Assembly (NCBI GenBank): GCA_004369085.1 | Contig: ML210206.1 | Span: forward strand, 62,001-126,000 | From: Coprinopsis marcescibilis | Taxonomy: Eukaryota > Basidiomycota > Agaricomycetes > Agaricales > Psathyrellaceae | Reading direction: 5' to 3' | Length of the DNA stretch: 64,000 bases | In this document: in pieces, positions 49,841 to 63,101 of the stretch | Layout: each line of letters opens with the position of its first letter | How positions within the stretch are numbered: the stretch's first letter is position 1 | Position numbers and translations under genes: made by a program | Notes under the pieces: generated by a model | The model's database searches: none | What the model saw: only the letters and a program-made list of their open reading frames with translations | What the model was told of the DNA's origin: nothing

Positions 49841-50503
49841 AACATTCATTCACGTTCAGCCGGTATTCACTATTATTCAAAGAAACAATCCTCTCTTAGA
49901 AAACTCCGAGAAGCTCACTCAGTCCGACTGGATTGGAGTCCTCCACATGGCTAATCGTTGGCAAATGTTAAAGGTCAGTTTTAGGTTGAATTTCGAACTG
50001 CCAGCAAGCAGTGCTAACGAGAAGCCATTTCGCAGATCCGAGAGACGGCTATAAAGAACGTAGTAATTTCCAGCGTTCGACCGGTCGAGAAAGTGCTGCT
50101 TGGGCGGGATTGTCGTGTTCCCGCATGGGTGGTCGAAGGTTACTCAGAGATGATATGCAATGCGGAGACGGACCTCGAGGATTTTGACACAGTTGGAATC
50201 GAAAGCGCGATGAAACTACTTTGGCTATTCAAAGATGCATTCAAAGCTGGCACTGACTTCAATATGCCCGTAGATCCCAGTCAACTACGGTGCCCTGATT
50301 GCAAGTTGGCAGTTGGGATATATAGTTCGTACAGCCCTATTCAGCCACTGCCATCGACATTAACGTGCGATTCCTGTGAGTCCGACGTAGTCCCAGTCAT
50401 CAGCGCAGAAAAGATGTCGCCAAAGTTTACCCCTAGTAAAATAAAAGCGAAAGTGGAGAAGACATTTGAAGAAGAGCTCTTAATAATTTCGTACGATGTA
50501 TAA
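49519..50503 (+). CDS. BTB/POZ domain protein with C-terminal CxxC pair, copy 3
   Basis: Same layout as copy 2. It starts MSSSDSVPQISDLFYFENVV, with BTB core pieces VENVLYKVPRDNFVKHSEIF and LPNSSKEGTCNEFPIKLEGY. Then follow LTQSDWIGVLHMANRWQMLK and IRETAIKNVVISSVRPVEKV. The tail has RCPDCKLAV and TCDSCESDV in place of the copy 2 pairs, so the four cysteines are kept although the residues between them differ. It ends KVEKTFEEELLIISYDV at 50503. The reading frame is intact across four introns. Divergence from copy 2 is highest between the cysteine pairs, which may point to selection on that segment or relaxed constraint. Confidence 0.85.
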
Positions 50504-50829
50504 CTATCTAGTATTGGTATTATCAGAAGTCTCGCTGCTTATGACTTGGGGTCTCTGCCTCAAGTTCTGTACAAAACTTAATGTATTCATCGTCTTAAGC
50601 GCTTACATTGCGGAAGAAACGGTGATTACCCATAACCACAAGTGAAGTTGGCCTAAGGAATTGTCAATCCCACGATTTTACCATGACGTTCCACACTGCG
50701 TCCGAGACTCTCGAGCTGATGGATCGTGGGCGTTAGTACATACCATACACTGTGTTCATTATGCCCACGCGAACACCTGGGCATAGACCGCAGCTCCTCG
50801 GACTATTGCGCAGCTCTCAGTTCTCCACC
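50504..50829. other. Intergenic after BTB array
   Basis: Holds the 3' flank of BTB copy 3 and the promoter of the next small gene. An in-frame ATG at 50761 exists but the later one is preferred. Nothing else recognised. Confidence 0.4.
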
Positions 50830-51423
50830 ATGGCCACCACCAAGCTATACCTCCTCAAATACGGACTCACCCCCGGCCCCCTCTTCCCCGACCACTGGAT
50901 CCTCTTCATCTTCAAATCCGGGGACACCTCCATAATAACCTCCACCCTCCTCAAGCCCTACCCCACACAAACCTGCATCGGCGACGTCTACCACGTCCAC
51001 GGCGATTCAGCAACCGGCTTCGCATTCGAGGTCAAGCGCAACTACAACTTGGGGCAGGCGGAAACAGGCCCAAAACGGATCTACTACATCGGAGATGTCC
51101 TAGCGTCATCGTTGACTGGGACGGATATCGAGGTCAAAGACGATTGCATGGATCCTGAACCGAAGAACCTGTTCGAGCATACCCTGATCAAGGCCCCTAT
51201 TCCAGGACCGAGTCTCCAATCTGTCGCAGTCGTAAGTAGTTGACGTCCAGGATTGACCCATTTACGCACCCATTGTGCTTAGGTGTCGTCGGATAGACCA
51301 AAGACGCGCGTCAAACTCAAGAACTGCCAGAGTTGGCTTATCGAGGCCATCGACGAAGCTGTTCAAGCAGGGATTCTGACCTTGACAGCGAATGCCGCAT
51401 TTATACTAGGACGACCAGAATAG
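50830..51423 (+). CDS. Small fungal protein, DUF6914-like
   Basis: About 180 residues in two exons. It starts MATTKLYLLKYGLTPGPLFP in a good start context (caccatggcc), then DHWILFIFKSGD, GDVYHVHGDSATGFAFEVKR and ETGPKRIYYIGDVLASSLTG. After an intron (about 51236-51283) it ends KLKNCQSWLIEAIDEAVQAG and ILGRPE. The order 'short beta strands, HVHG, then NCQSW-x-x-x-A' resembles a family of small basidiomycete proteins that I know as DUF6914, with no established function. The start at 50761 would add 23 residues. The resemblance is from memory and could be superficial. Confidence 0.6.
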
Positions 51424-51685
51424 CAGAGTGACTATTAAATATTAGGAGTCCGAGGTGACCATGCGATAGTAGCGTGATGTATCACGTCATATGCATAATT
51501 TAATTCGAGTTGCTTCATGATATGTGCAAGTAAATACAAGTACAGTGAGTAAACAGCAGCGCGGAATCTAGGTGTAGTGGGAACAATTACGATTGCGTGT
51601 CGTATCGTGTATATATAATGTAAAGCCCAGAACCAGGTTGAATGTTGAGGGTGCGATCATCAGGGTTCGCTCGTTTGTTTCAGTA

Positions 51686-53831
51686 CTAGTCATCTGCTTC
51701 GTCGTTGAACGTGAAAGACATCATCTCGCGGTTTTCACTCATCAGTCGGTTGTATTCCAGGATCAACCTTTTCGATAAACGCAGGTGAATCATTAGAGCC
51801 AAGGACACCGAGGAGAACAATGTGGATGTACCTGAAAAAGTAGGCTATCAAATCTTCTCGTCTCCAAAAGGTCTTGCTCCATTCACGACCCGCCATAGCA
51901 ATCTTTCGAGCTAGGTCTTCATGAGCTCCTTCACCATTGCCGTCTCCCCGAAAGAAGATCAGCGCGTCATGAAGGTCGGAAAGATCAAGTTGAACAGGAA
52001 TGTAGTGCACCCATGGTTGCACCCTGTCGGTAAACCTGGAGTTAAGGTTCAGCCAGAATACACCCGAAAGACGAAGAAATCCCATACCATTCAGGGTATA
52101 TCGTTGATTTGAAGATCAAGGAATTCGTAGTCATTAATCGTTTGAATCTACCAGACCAGCCATTTCCGTCCACCTGCACAAAGTTAGGATAAGCCCCTCG
52201 AAACGTCTAACAAAGCAAAAGGCTTACATCAATAACATATTTGTAGCTCCCCGCCTTTTTTGCGTTTTGGTATGGTAGGAATGGGAACATTTCTCGCAGC
52301 TGTTTGCAAATGTCCCCATTGCATGCAATTGGGTCACCCGCAAAGGCCACGTCCATGGTTGCAGGGTTGATTCGCGACCTTCGGAATTCCCTCGGAGCGC
52401 CTAGTGGTTCCGACGCAGTGACGTTGGGAGGTAGGATTTTGACTTTCCCGGTCAAGTCATTTGCGAGCCTAACGAGGACGTTCCGATGGGAATTGAGCCA
52501 AGGGATGTGGTTAGCATGCGAGATGCCTGTGTTCCTCCCCCGCCACGACAAGCGGTCATCAACCTTTTCGTCGAAAGGAGGATCGTCGGACCGAGGAAGG
52601 ACTTCGTCTAACCAACCATATGGAGTAGGAATGCGAATGTTGTGATGGAGGAATGTTGAACATTGCGAGAACTCTGGGACTAGCTTCTTTTCAGGGGTGG
52701 TTCCCATGCGGTGGGCTAGGAATTGACCATGTAGGTGGAAGTGGGTAGGATGAAGACATGGGTCCATTGTCGTAAGGTGGTCATGAATGAAGGTCTTTAC
52801 GGTTCGTGGGCGTGGTGGGTGGTCGAGGTTGACCGGGTTGCGACGTGGAAGCGAATCTGGAGGGCATGCGAATCGCCAACCAGTCCCAGATATCTTGGGA
52901 AGCAGATCCTTCTGGACATCTATCGTATGGCTTTCTGAGAATGTCTGAGGAGAGGAAGAAGAGTTTAAACATACACTCCCTGGACAAGGCAGCGTCCAAA
53001 GCTGCTTGTTTGACCCCGTAGTCTGACAGCCGGTTGGGACCATCGTGTGGCGAAAAAGTTGCCCGGAATTCGGGGAGGTCCTCCTTGATATCTTGAAGCA
53101 GATCGATGATTCGTTTGCTGCCAACGATAAGCTGGTCGTATTTGCCATCTTCAAATGCATATGCCAGAACCTCGATAGTCCCAGTCTCCGTCTTTCCGAT
53201 GGTGTACGAGTCCTTCTTCGTCTCCAGTTCAGCTTGATTAGCAATCAGGTCCTTGGGATCGATGCCCCAGAATGGCTCGAGGTCCTTGTATATCTGGTCG
53301 TATTCGTCGGGGAGCTGTACATTGTGTCGAGTGACGTATTGCCACCTTTAAAGAGGGTCAACGTTATGGTGATGGACAAGCTGGCAGAAGCGACTGACCA
53401 CAGATCAAAACCTCGCGGCGGTGTCCGTTTGTACCGCCGTTGGTATTCTTCGACCGCATCCTCCAACGTCTTACTGGCATGTGCGAGCTTGTGCTTCCAG
53501 GTCTTCTCCGCGCGAGCCATGAGCTCGTATATTGGATGCGGCCCATTTAGATTGACCTCGACGAGTCCATCAGGCCGGAAACGGTGCTTTTCTAGAGTAG
53601 GTTCTGCCAACAGTGGTTGTTGGTTCTCTACGACCTTCTTCACCCTCTTCACGGGCGGTTGGCGCACTTGTGGGGGGGCATACTCGATGATACGCTCTTC
53701 TTTCACTGGACTGTCGGATTTACGAACTTGCTGCCCGCCGAAGAAGAGGGAGTCGGGAAGGAGAAAGACGAGGACCGCGCAGAAGAGCAGCGCGTACACG
53801 AACCGAACAATCCGTCGAGAGGACCCTGCCA
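51686..53831 (-). CDS. CAP10-like glycosyltransferase (GT90), type II membrane protein
   Basis: GT90 proteins include the Cryptococcus capsule protein Cap10 and beta-xylosyltransferases; they add sugars to glycans in the Golgi. The start MAGSSRRIVRFVYALLFCAVL at 53831 gives a short cytosolic end and one membrane anchor. The stem follows (KRVKKVVENQQPLLAEP), then LMARAEKTWKHKLAHASKTL. The catalytic part has ISGTGWRFACPPDS, EVLPRSDDPPFDEKVDDRL, YKYVIDVDGNGWSGRFKRLM, LIFKSTIYPEWY and VHYIPVQLDLSDLHDALIFF. The last exon, after an intron at about 51776-51834, reads LILEYNRLMSENREMMSF and stops at 51686. All parts splice in frame, so the gene looks intact. Acceptor glycan unknown. Confidence 0.9.
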
Positions 53832-55143
53832 TCTGTTCACTATCGTCAAAGGAAGACAGCAATTATGCATGCCAGTTTGCAAAGCGATTTAAAGGGGGCG
53901 TACACGACACGGATGCAAGCATTCAAGAAGGATGTACAGCATGATTAATGTCAAGTCCCGAAGCACCACACTGCACCACATGTCAGAAATAGCCCATCTT
54001 CCTTTTGTGGACCCCCGGCAGAAGGCTTTACGATAGATCATAGACGCCATGGCAGCAACAAAATCTTCTTTCAAAACGCTTTGCGCTTGATCCTTGGTGT
54101 ATACCCGACCCTCCTGTTCGTTTGCCACGAGTCTTCTGCTGTACGTTCATGGCTTGTGTATCGCTTGGTGCTATTGATAACCCTATATACACAGTTTACT
54201 ACTATCACCACGGATGGTCACCACCTGCGACGGCCTGTCGAGTCCGCTGATGATGACCAAAGTCACATTCGGGTGTCGCGTAACTGTTTCTACCGTGGTT
54301 TCGGCTTCATTTCTTCAGCGCACGGTCAGAAAGACACCATTCCCAAGCCCCTGGCTAATGATGATAGTCAATGATCGCTCCAATGCTAAGAAATTCTGAC
54401 CCCGTACGTGTTATCAGATCTCACATGTACTAAACTAAACGTTGATAAACCCTACCGACACCAATCGGACTCACTGCTCTTAAAGGATGACGTAGACAAC
54501 CTATCACCGGGCATGTTGTATCCTCTCTTTTGCTGTGCAACGGATCACTTACGTTTGGCGGCAGACTGGCGCATTTTCAAGCGAAACTGCGACACTCACG
54601 GCCCCTCACTTTGAGCCACAGCGCCGCTCAGCGCTCAACATTTGCACTAGAAAGACTACTATGCCCTAGTTCCGTCGAGTTTACGTTCGACCACACTCGC
54701 TAGTTTAACATATCCGACGACAGTTAGCACACAGGTCTGCGTTTCGCGCTCCGGTCAAAGTTATGAACAAATTCCAGACCTTCCAGCCAGAAATATTCAA
54801 CTTGAGAGAAATCAAGACTGATACTGTGGTCGCTCTTGGGGTAAGATAGCGACGATTAGGAGACCGTATCGGCGCATGCGACATCAATCTAGTAACTCGT
54901 CGAAAATAAGCTTGGCAATAATTGCTGGTCGTCCGGCGGCTACTTCGCGAATACCGCGAACATCGAGTAGGGATCCTTCGAAAAATATGCAGGTCTGTGA
55001 GCACCGGATGGTGGATGCACCATGGCCAGCAATGTGGTGCACGGCTACGAGGAGAGATTTTGGCCTGGTGTGCTCAGTATTTGTGCTTGATGATTTCCCT
55101 GGTAACCGCAGGCAATTCTTTCTCATCTTCCACCACCATCCAT
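53832..55143. other. Intergenic between GT90 and Crinkler-type gene
   Basis: The left part is the GT90 promoter. The right part contains the left copy of an imperfect direct repeat (54577-54768) that reappears beyond the next gene. No intact gene recognised. Confidence 0.4.
54577..54768 (+). repeat. Imperfect direct repeat, left of Crinkler-type gene
   Basis: Matches 57347-57525 in the same orientation with about 70% identity by eye. Shared blocks include tttgca, ccgtcg-agttta, actcgctagt, aaca-atccgacga and ggtctgcgtt. Together they bracket the gene at 55144-57015. Confidence 0.6.
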
Positions 55144-57015
55144 ATGTCTTCGGAACGTCCTTCGAAAAGCTTAGGTCTTTTTCCTAATATTATTCTTGAC
55201 GATCTAGAATCCTTGCAATCACTACACAAATTGTTTTGGGGAAAGCCTATCCACGAGTTTGTAACTGAAGAAGTCATCGACATTCCCCAGCCCCCCGTCA
55301 AGCATCCTGCTCCCGATTTCCTGCCAACCTTGGAACCAACCAAACTGAAGTTCAAGTTCTTGAAAACTGAGGGCTTGCCCTTACCCATTGATGTCCTCAG
55401 CAACCTTCCAGAATGCAACGGTCCCACCCCCGCTTTGCTCGTCCGAGACGAATATGAGGAATTATTCAACGAGATCTACTGTGTTCGCACAAAGCCACAT
55501 ACCTATATTATAACAGGCCAAGCCGGGATTGGAATGCTTCTTTCTTCGTTGCTCGACAGCGATTTCATGGAAGATTAAAACAGGCAAGACCATCGGGCTT
55601 GTGTACATCCTTCTGCGACTCCTCAGCCGTCGAATTCCAGTAGCTTATCAGGATGAAAGTATGATTGATGAGGAGCAATTCCACTTCTACGACAAAACCG
55701 GCTACCACTTCTGGGAGAACGAATCTGAACATATGGAAGCTGCTTTCCAAGGAGAAACTCCCATGTACCGCCTCGTCGACGTTGGGCAGAAACAAATTAA
55801 GACATTGCCCACTATAACAAACCAGTGCCACGTGTATGTGTGCTCACCGATTTACAACAACTGGAGACACATCACAACTCAGCAAGGCGATTTTTCATCA
55901 ATGTGGTACATGAAGCCTTTTTCATGGCCAGAGTTATATGCGCTGTTGTACGTCCCCGGTTTCAAATATTTTGGCTTGTCACTCACACATTACAATTCAA
56001 CAGCAAGTTCTACAATCCAACTGATGAAACAGCCAGTCAAAAGTACAACATATGGGCCTTAGCGGACCTTCTGCTTGGTGATAATAACATGGTGTCGGAT
56101 GTTGCCTTGGAGAGTATGAGCCTCCAGGAACGCTTCACATTTCTTCACATCTTGTTTGGGGGTTCGGCCCGGAACTGCTTTACAAGGAATCCTGGCGACG
56201 CAGTGGCAGAACTGACCAGTGCAATTAGGCGGGTCACCCTTCAACTAGACAATTTTAAGGCAGCAAGGGCAATCGCGACTTCATCATGTGAAGGAGTAAC
56301 AGATCAAGCCCACAATGATGCCATCCAAATCATTATCCCTTGGCCTCATCGCGACGGAGTATATGGAGTCGGAGCCGGACGACAGCTTGGAAAATATTCC
56401 ATGGCGTCAATCTATGTTGTCAAGAGCCTTGCAGTCAAAAATCCGAACGCTATCTGGTTCTTCATCTCCGTAGAATATCTGGATTCAAGCGGATTCACCA
56501 TTGCTGCCAACCTCATGTTCGAACACTTGATGCACTGGTTTTTCCTCACGCCTATTTTTTGCAAGACCTCACACAACCTTTTTACTTTCGGGAGACCTCG
56601 CAGGAAGTTCTCAATCAACCTGAGACCTCGCAGGAAGGTCTCAATCAACTTTAACTTCACAGAGGCCATCCATTTTGAATCCTGCGCCATCATCAAAGAC
56701 GAGAACAAGTACTACCGTCCACTTGCCTGGAATTTCCCCGGCTTTGCTTCCTGCGCAATCATCAACAACGAGCTTTACCTATTTCAAATGACACTCGGTA
56801 AAGGTGATCACGCATTCAATGCCGATTGCCTCGCACAATTTCAAAGGCACCAACTCGAGATGAAGGTCAACCTCGTATTCGTCGTGCCGAAAGGGAAGGA
56901 CCAGTTCGCAAAGCAGAGATCGTGCTATGGAAAATCTGCCAAGGATGTTGAGTTTGCGAAAGCCATGACACAGTACCTCCTCGAGATTCCCGTTGATAAA
57001 GTGTTCAAACTTTAA
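55144..57015 (+). CDS. Crinkler/RHS-type P-loop NTPase with C-terminal nuclease-like region; damaged splice donor
   Basis: Crinkler/RHS proteins of fungi and oomycetes join a P-loop NTPase to a nuclease-like domain; some act as effectors or in conflicts between genomes. N-terminus MSSERPSKSLGLFPNIILDD, then the family block before the P-loop, RTKPHTYIITGQAGIG. Walker A is completed by KT after an intron (55532-55583) that is of normal size and phase but begins GA instead of GT. The frame then runs IGLVYILLRLLSRRIPVAYQ, and after a second normal intron YNPTDETASQKYNIWALADL. The C-terminal part has NNELYLFQMTLGKGDHAFN and LEMKVNLVFVVPKGKDQF, stop 57015. A 30-bp in-frame duplication lies at 56592-56651. 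Either a rare GA-AG intron is used or the gene is dead. Confidence 0.75.
56592..56651 (+). repeat. 30-bp in-frame tandem duplication inside the Crinkler-type gene
   Basis: Two units, 28 of 30 bases the same, encode RPRRKFSINL and RPRRKVSINF. The 13-mer gagacctcgcagg in each unit also occurs at 57995-58007, ahead of the next gene. Confidence 0.85.
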
Positions 57016-57346
57016 GCCGCCTGCAACCCTTCACATCTCTCACAACTCATTTCTTAGTTCTTATGTAATTTGTATGATCCTCTCACTTCCACATCCTATG
57101 CATCGTGTTTGTCTTTCTCCTGCTGCTTTCATGTTGTTTCGTTTTTTGATGTAGCTGACTGGTCATTGCTATTACTGCATTTCAGTGTCAAACTCACCAC
57201 ATCATCTTCACTAAGCGAAAATGCGAAAACAACGGCAAAACAATGGCCCCTCAAATTCAAACCTCAGGCTTTGGGCTCTAGTTGGCGGCAGAATGTATTA
57301 CTGTCGCGACCAAACTTCATCGGCATCATCGCTTCCTCTCGTCCAC

Positions 57347-57525
57347 TAAGCAAAAACGCGACAATGACGGCCCCGCGGCGTTTGCATGAGTTAGAAGGAT
57401 GCCATGTTCCAATTGCGTCGTTTAGGCTCGGCTATACTCGCTAGTCAACAGATCCGATGATAGCACAACAGGAGTACTAGCACAATCCGGGTCTGCGTTC
57501 TGCACTCGAGGCCAAAACCTATCCA
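57347..57525 (+). repeat. Imperfect direct repeat, right of Crinkler-type gene
   Basis: Partner of 54577-54768, same orientation. A shorter related block (ctaagcgaaaatgcg... ggcccctc) at about 57210-57260 suggests further local duplication. Confidence 0.6.
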
Positions 57526-57983
57526 TGCAATATCCCCGCATAGGTGAGCAGATGGTTGGTTATCCGTACAGACTCCACGTTCTGATAGATCTTCCAGTCG
57601 CTGCCCACACTCGAAACCTGGTATCTACCCTTTGCCTCCGAAGAACATGGATGCCGCAAAAATCTAATTTTGGGAACGAAGCAGCATTTACGAGCACCCA
57701 ACACGTATCAAAGTGAGACGGAGAGGATTCCTAAATATTGAACGTTGAACGCTCGCATCTACTCTGCAGGCTTTACGAGTCAGAGAGCAGGCGACACGAA
57801 GCTTCAACTGCTCTCTTGCTGTTTTGCGGTCTCGAACCGCGAGCAGCTGCGTCGATGTCCTGCGCGTTTTCACGTTCCTGACATATCGTGCCTGATCTTT
57901 TCGGCACCTATGTCGCCTCCAGTAAAAAGCGGCAACACATACCGATGATACTAGATGCAACTTGGGCCTACATCAGCCTCAAC

Positions 57984-57993
57984 ATATAAAAGG
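57984..57993 (+). promoter_or_regulatory. TATA box before first GMC gene
   Basis: atataaaagg, 61 bp before the ATG at 58054. The core promoter is kept even though the coding region is broken. Confidence 0.5.
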
Positions 57994-58053
57994 AGAGACC
58001 TCGCAGGTGAGCAGGGGGTATCTGCAGGACGTCCCTGATCCACCCTCTACAAG

Positions 58054-60312
<2,259 letters not shown>

Positions 60313-60710
60313 CCTTCGCGAACCTCACAGTACGGCCCGGTATGCTCTCCTATATAATTCCATTTTCTTCATCTCACCCTGTGTACACTACGTCAAACAA
60401 CCTTCTCACTCGCTAAATCCCACGAGTCTTTCCGATTTTCCGTTTAAATCAATTTCTACGGATAGCGAACGAGGTAACTCAATCGATTCCACCTTCACAT
60501 TCAAAAGGGGCCAGTCAGTCATCCCAAGGATTCCCCACAAGGGAGGTATTAGGGCTATCATTACTCAATTCTTCTCCGCTTCCCATCTAATATCGACCTC
60601 GACATGGAGAAGCTATCTCCGAGCTTTAACCACGAAATATATGGTTGGAGCGAGTCTGGAGCAATCTTTCGTCAATTTTCGGGTTGCTTCAACCCCTTTC
60701 CCATTCCACA
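60313..60710. promoter_or_regulatory. Upstream region of second GMC gene
   Basis: 398 bp between the tandem GMC genes. A TATA-like aaatatatgg at about 60636-60645 lies some 70 bp before the ATG. The rest is pyrimidine-rich, as is usual before highly expressed fungal genes. No further motif named. Confidence 0.4.
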
Positions 60711-63101
60711 ATGCTCTCGCGTTTGTCGATCGCTCTGGGTGCTGCGCTCTTAACTTTCCTCACCCATTCGGCGTTCGCAATCCTCGAAGACGACCTTGGT
60801 GCTCTACCTCAAGTGGACTATGACTTCATCATCATCGGAGGTACGCAAACGCAATGGATACCCAACAAGGCGCATGCATTATCTCTGCCGTTTCTGTAGG
60901 TGGTACAGCAGGATCCGTACTCGCCAACAGATTGACGGAGAATCCCCGCTTCAACGTTCTCGTCATTGAGGCAGGTCCCACGTAAGTTTATTTTACGATT
61001 TCCTTTTCCTTACCCCGCATTCACAATCATGTCTGGTGTTTTCTTCGATGTAGAAATGAAGGCGTACTTAATTCTATGATCCCGGCGAACGCGTTCTTCC
61101 TCCAGGGTTCTCAGTATGATTGGAACCTGACAACTGTACCTCAAATCGGGTTGAAGAATCGCATAGAGCGTGTGCCCAGAGGTCACTTATTGGGGGGAAG
61201 CAGTTCTATCAGTACGTACTACGTTTCACCCAAGCTTAATCTAAAGCTCTTAGCCAAAGAACTTACGTGAACGCTTTTCTCAGACGGGATGTTTTACACA
61301 CGCGGATCTGCGGAAGATTATGATCGATGGGCGAGGGTGACTGGGGATCCAGGGTGGTCTTGGGAGGAGCTTCTCCCCTACATTTTCAAGGTTAGTCTCA
61401 CACGAAGTTGAAATATTAATTTCTTTTACGAGAAACCCTTGACGAGCGAATTATAAGACCGAAAAGTGGTCGGTGCCGTCTGATCACCATAACACCACGG
61501 GAGAATACAATCCTGATTTCCACTCTATTGACGGGATAACGTCAGTCAGCCTGACTGGTGTGCCGCAGGCCGCAGATGCAAAAATCCTACAGGCCAGTGC
61601 CGAACTGGGCGGGGAGTTTGCGTTCGATATAGATATGAATGACGGCACTCCCATGGGACTCGGTGCGCGTCAATACATGATTTGAATCCCTTTAGTCAAC
61701 TAATTCGAGGTGCTCTCGTAGGCTGGCTACAGTCCACAATTGGAAATGGGACCCGCAGCAGTGCAGGAGCTTCTTATCTTGGCCCAAAGTACATCAATCG
61801 AACCAATCTCCATGTACTCGTCAATCATCGTGCGACGCGGATACTCGAAAGTACAGTCGGCAACACCACCCCAGTCCTTCGTTCAGTTTCCTTTGTGAAA
61901 AACAAGTCCGTTGAAGTCGCAAGTATGTGGTTTTTCGAATGCCGTTCGTATCCATTGAATTTTAGTATCACAATAGGGAGAGTACATCAATTAACCGCGT
62001 CGAAGGAGGTCTTGCTCTGTGCAGGAACATACCTTTCTCCCCATTTGTTGATGCTTTCAGGTATCGGTGATACCACCGAGCTAAAAAACGTAGGGATTCG
62101 ACCGCTCGTAGACCTTCCAAGTGTTGGAAAGAACCTCTCAGACCACCCCACCTTTTTCACCGCTTGGAACCTCGGCATCAACGGGACCATCGACCCGTGC
62201 GTGCTCTGAGATAAAAATCCTTACGTCTTGTCTGACCGCCATTCCGCAGCCAGAGTAACCAGACACTACAAAGCGAGCAATTAGCTCTCTGGAATACAGA
62301 TCGCAGTGGAATGCTCAGCAGCCTCGGCGTCAACTTCCTCGCCTGGACCCGCCTGCCCGACGATTGGTTCGGGTGGAAAACGTTCTCCGATCCCTCTTCT
62401 GGGAGAAACTCGCCACATCTGGAGTTCGTGTTGGTCGGCGGGGGGCTGTATCCGGTTCCGGGCCCCTTCATGTCCATGAACCCTGTGCTGTCCAACCCCC
62501 ACTCGCGTAAGTCGCCTTGCCGGGAAGCTTGCAGGATGCGTATCTGTGACGGTTCCACTGACCGAAGGTTTATAAATCCTGAACAGGTGGGACGGTGTCC
62601 CTACGATCCAACCGCCCTCTTGACCCCCCCTTAATCGACCTGGGTATGCTAACATCCGAGTTCGACGTCCTGGCGTTACGAGAGGGTGTCAAGACCAGCC
62701 AAAGATTCCTCGCCGCGTCAGCCTTTGCAGACTACAAGCTAACGCTGGCCGGCCCGCTAGGCCAAGCAAGGACAGATGCAGAAATAGACGACGCGATTCG
62801 GACAATGGCCGGAACAGGACAGCATCCGACAGGAACAGCGGCCATGTCCCACGTTAACGCAACTTACGGTGTTGTTAACCCTGACCTGAAGGTTAAGCAG
62901 GTATCGGGACTGCGCGTTATAGATGCTTCCGTGATGGTGAGCGAATCCACTTTCGTACACCTCCTCTGAGAAATTGCTGACAGCTAGACCACACGATAGC
63001 CTTTCATCCCCGTCGGTCATACACAAGCGGCTGTATACGCAATTGCCGAGCGAGCGGCGGATCTCATAAAAGCTAGTTGGCCGGATGACGATGAAGAGTA
63101 A
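60711..63101 (+). CDS. GMC oxidoreductase, aryl-alcohol-oxidase-like, intact
   Basis: Secreted FAD oxidase of the GMC family, likely to oxidise aromatic or aliphatic alcohols to aldehydes with release of H2O2. Signal peptide MLSRLSIALGAALLTFLTHS ends near AFA. FAD motif FIIIGG-GTAGSVLANRL, then the substrate-loop region SQYDWNLTTVPQ, PRGHLLGGSSSI (GMC signature 1), NGMFYTRGSAEDYDRWARVT and LLMLSGIGDTTEL (GMC signature 2). The two catalytic His residues are in GTGQHPTGTAAM and PVGHTQAAVYA. It ends KASWPDDDEE at 63101. About eleven introns, all GT-AG and in phase where I checked. N-glycosylation sites such as NRTN are frequent, as expected for a secreted enzyme. Closest relative in the window is the broken copy just upstream. 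Confidence 0.92.

Larger units (their letters stand above)
57016..58053. other. Intergenic between Crinkler-type gene and GMC pseudogene
   Basis: Contains the 3' flank of the NTPase gene, the right copy of the direct repeat (57347-57525) with a weaker partial copy near 57210-57260, and the promoter of the GMC gene. No intact gene. Confidence 0.45.
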
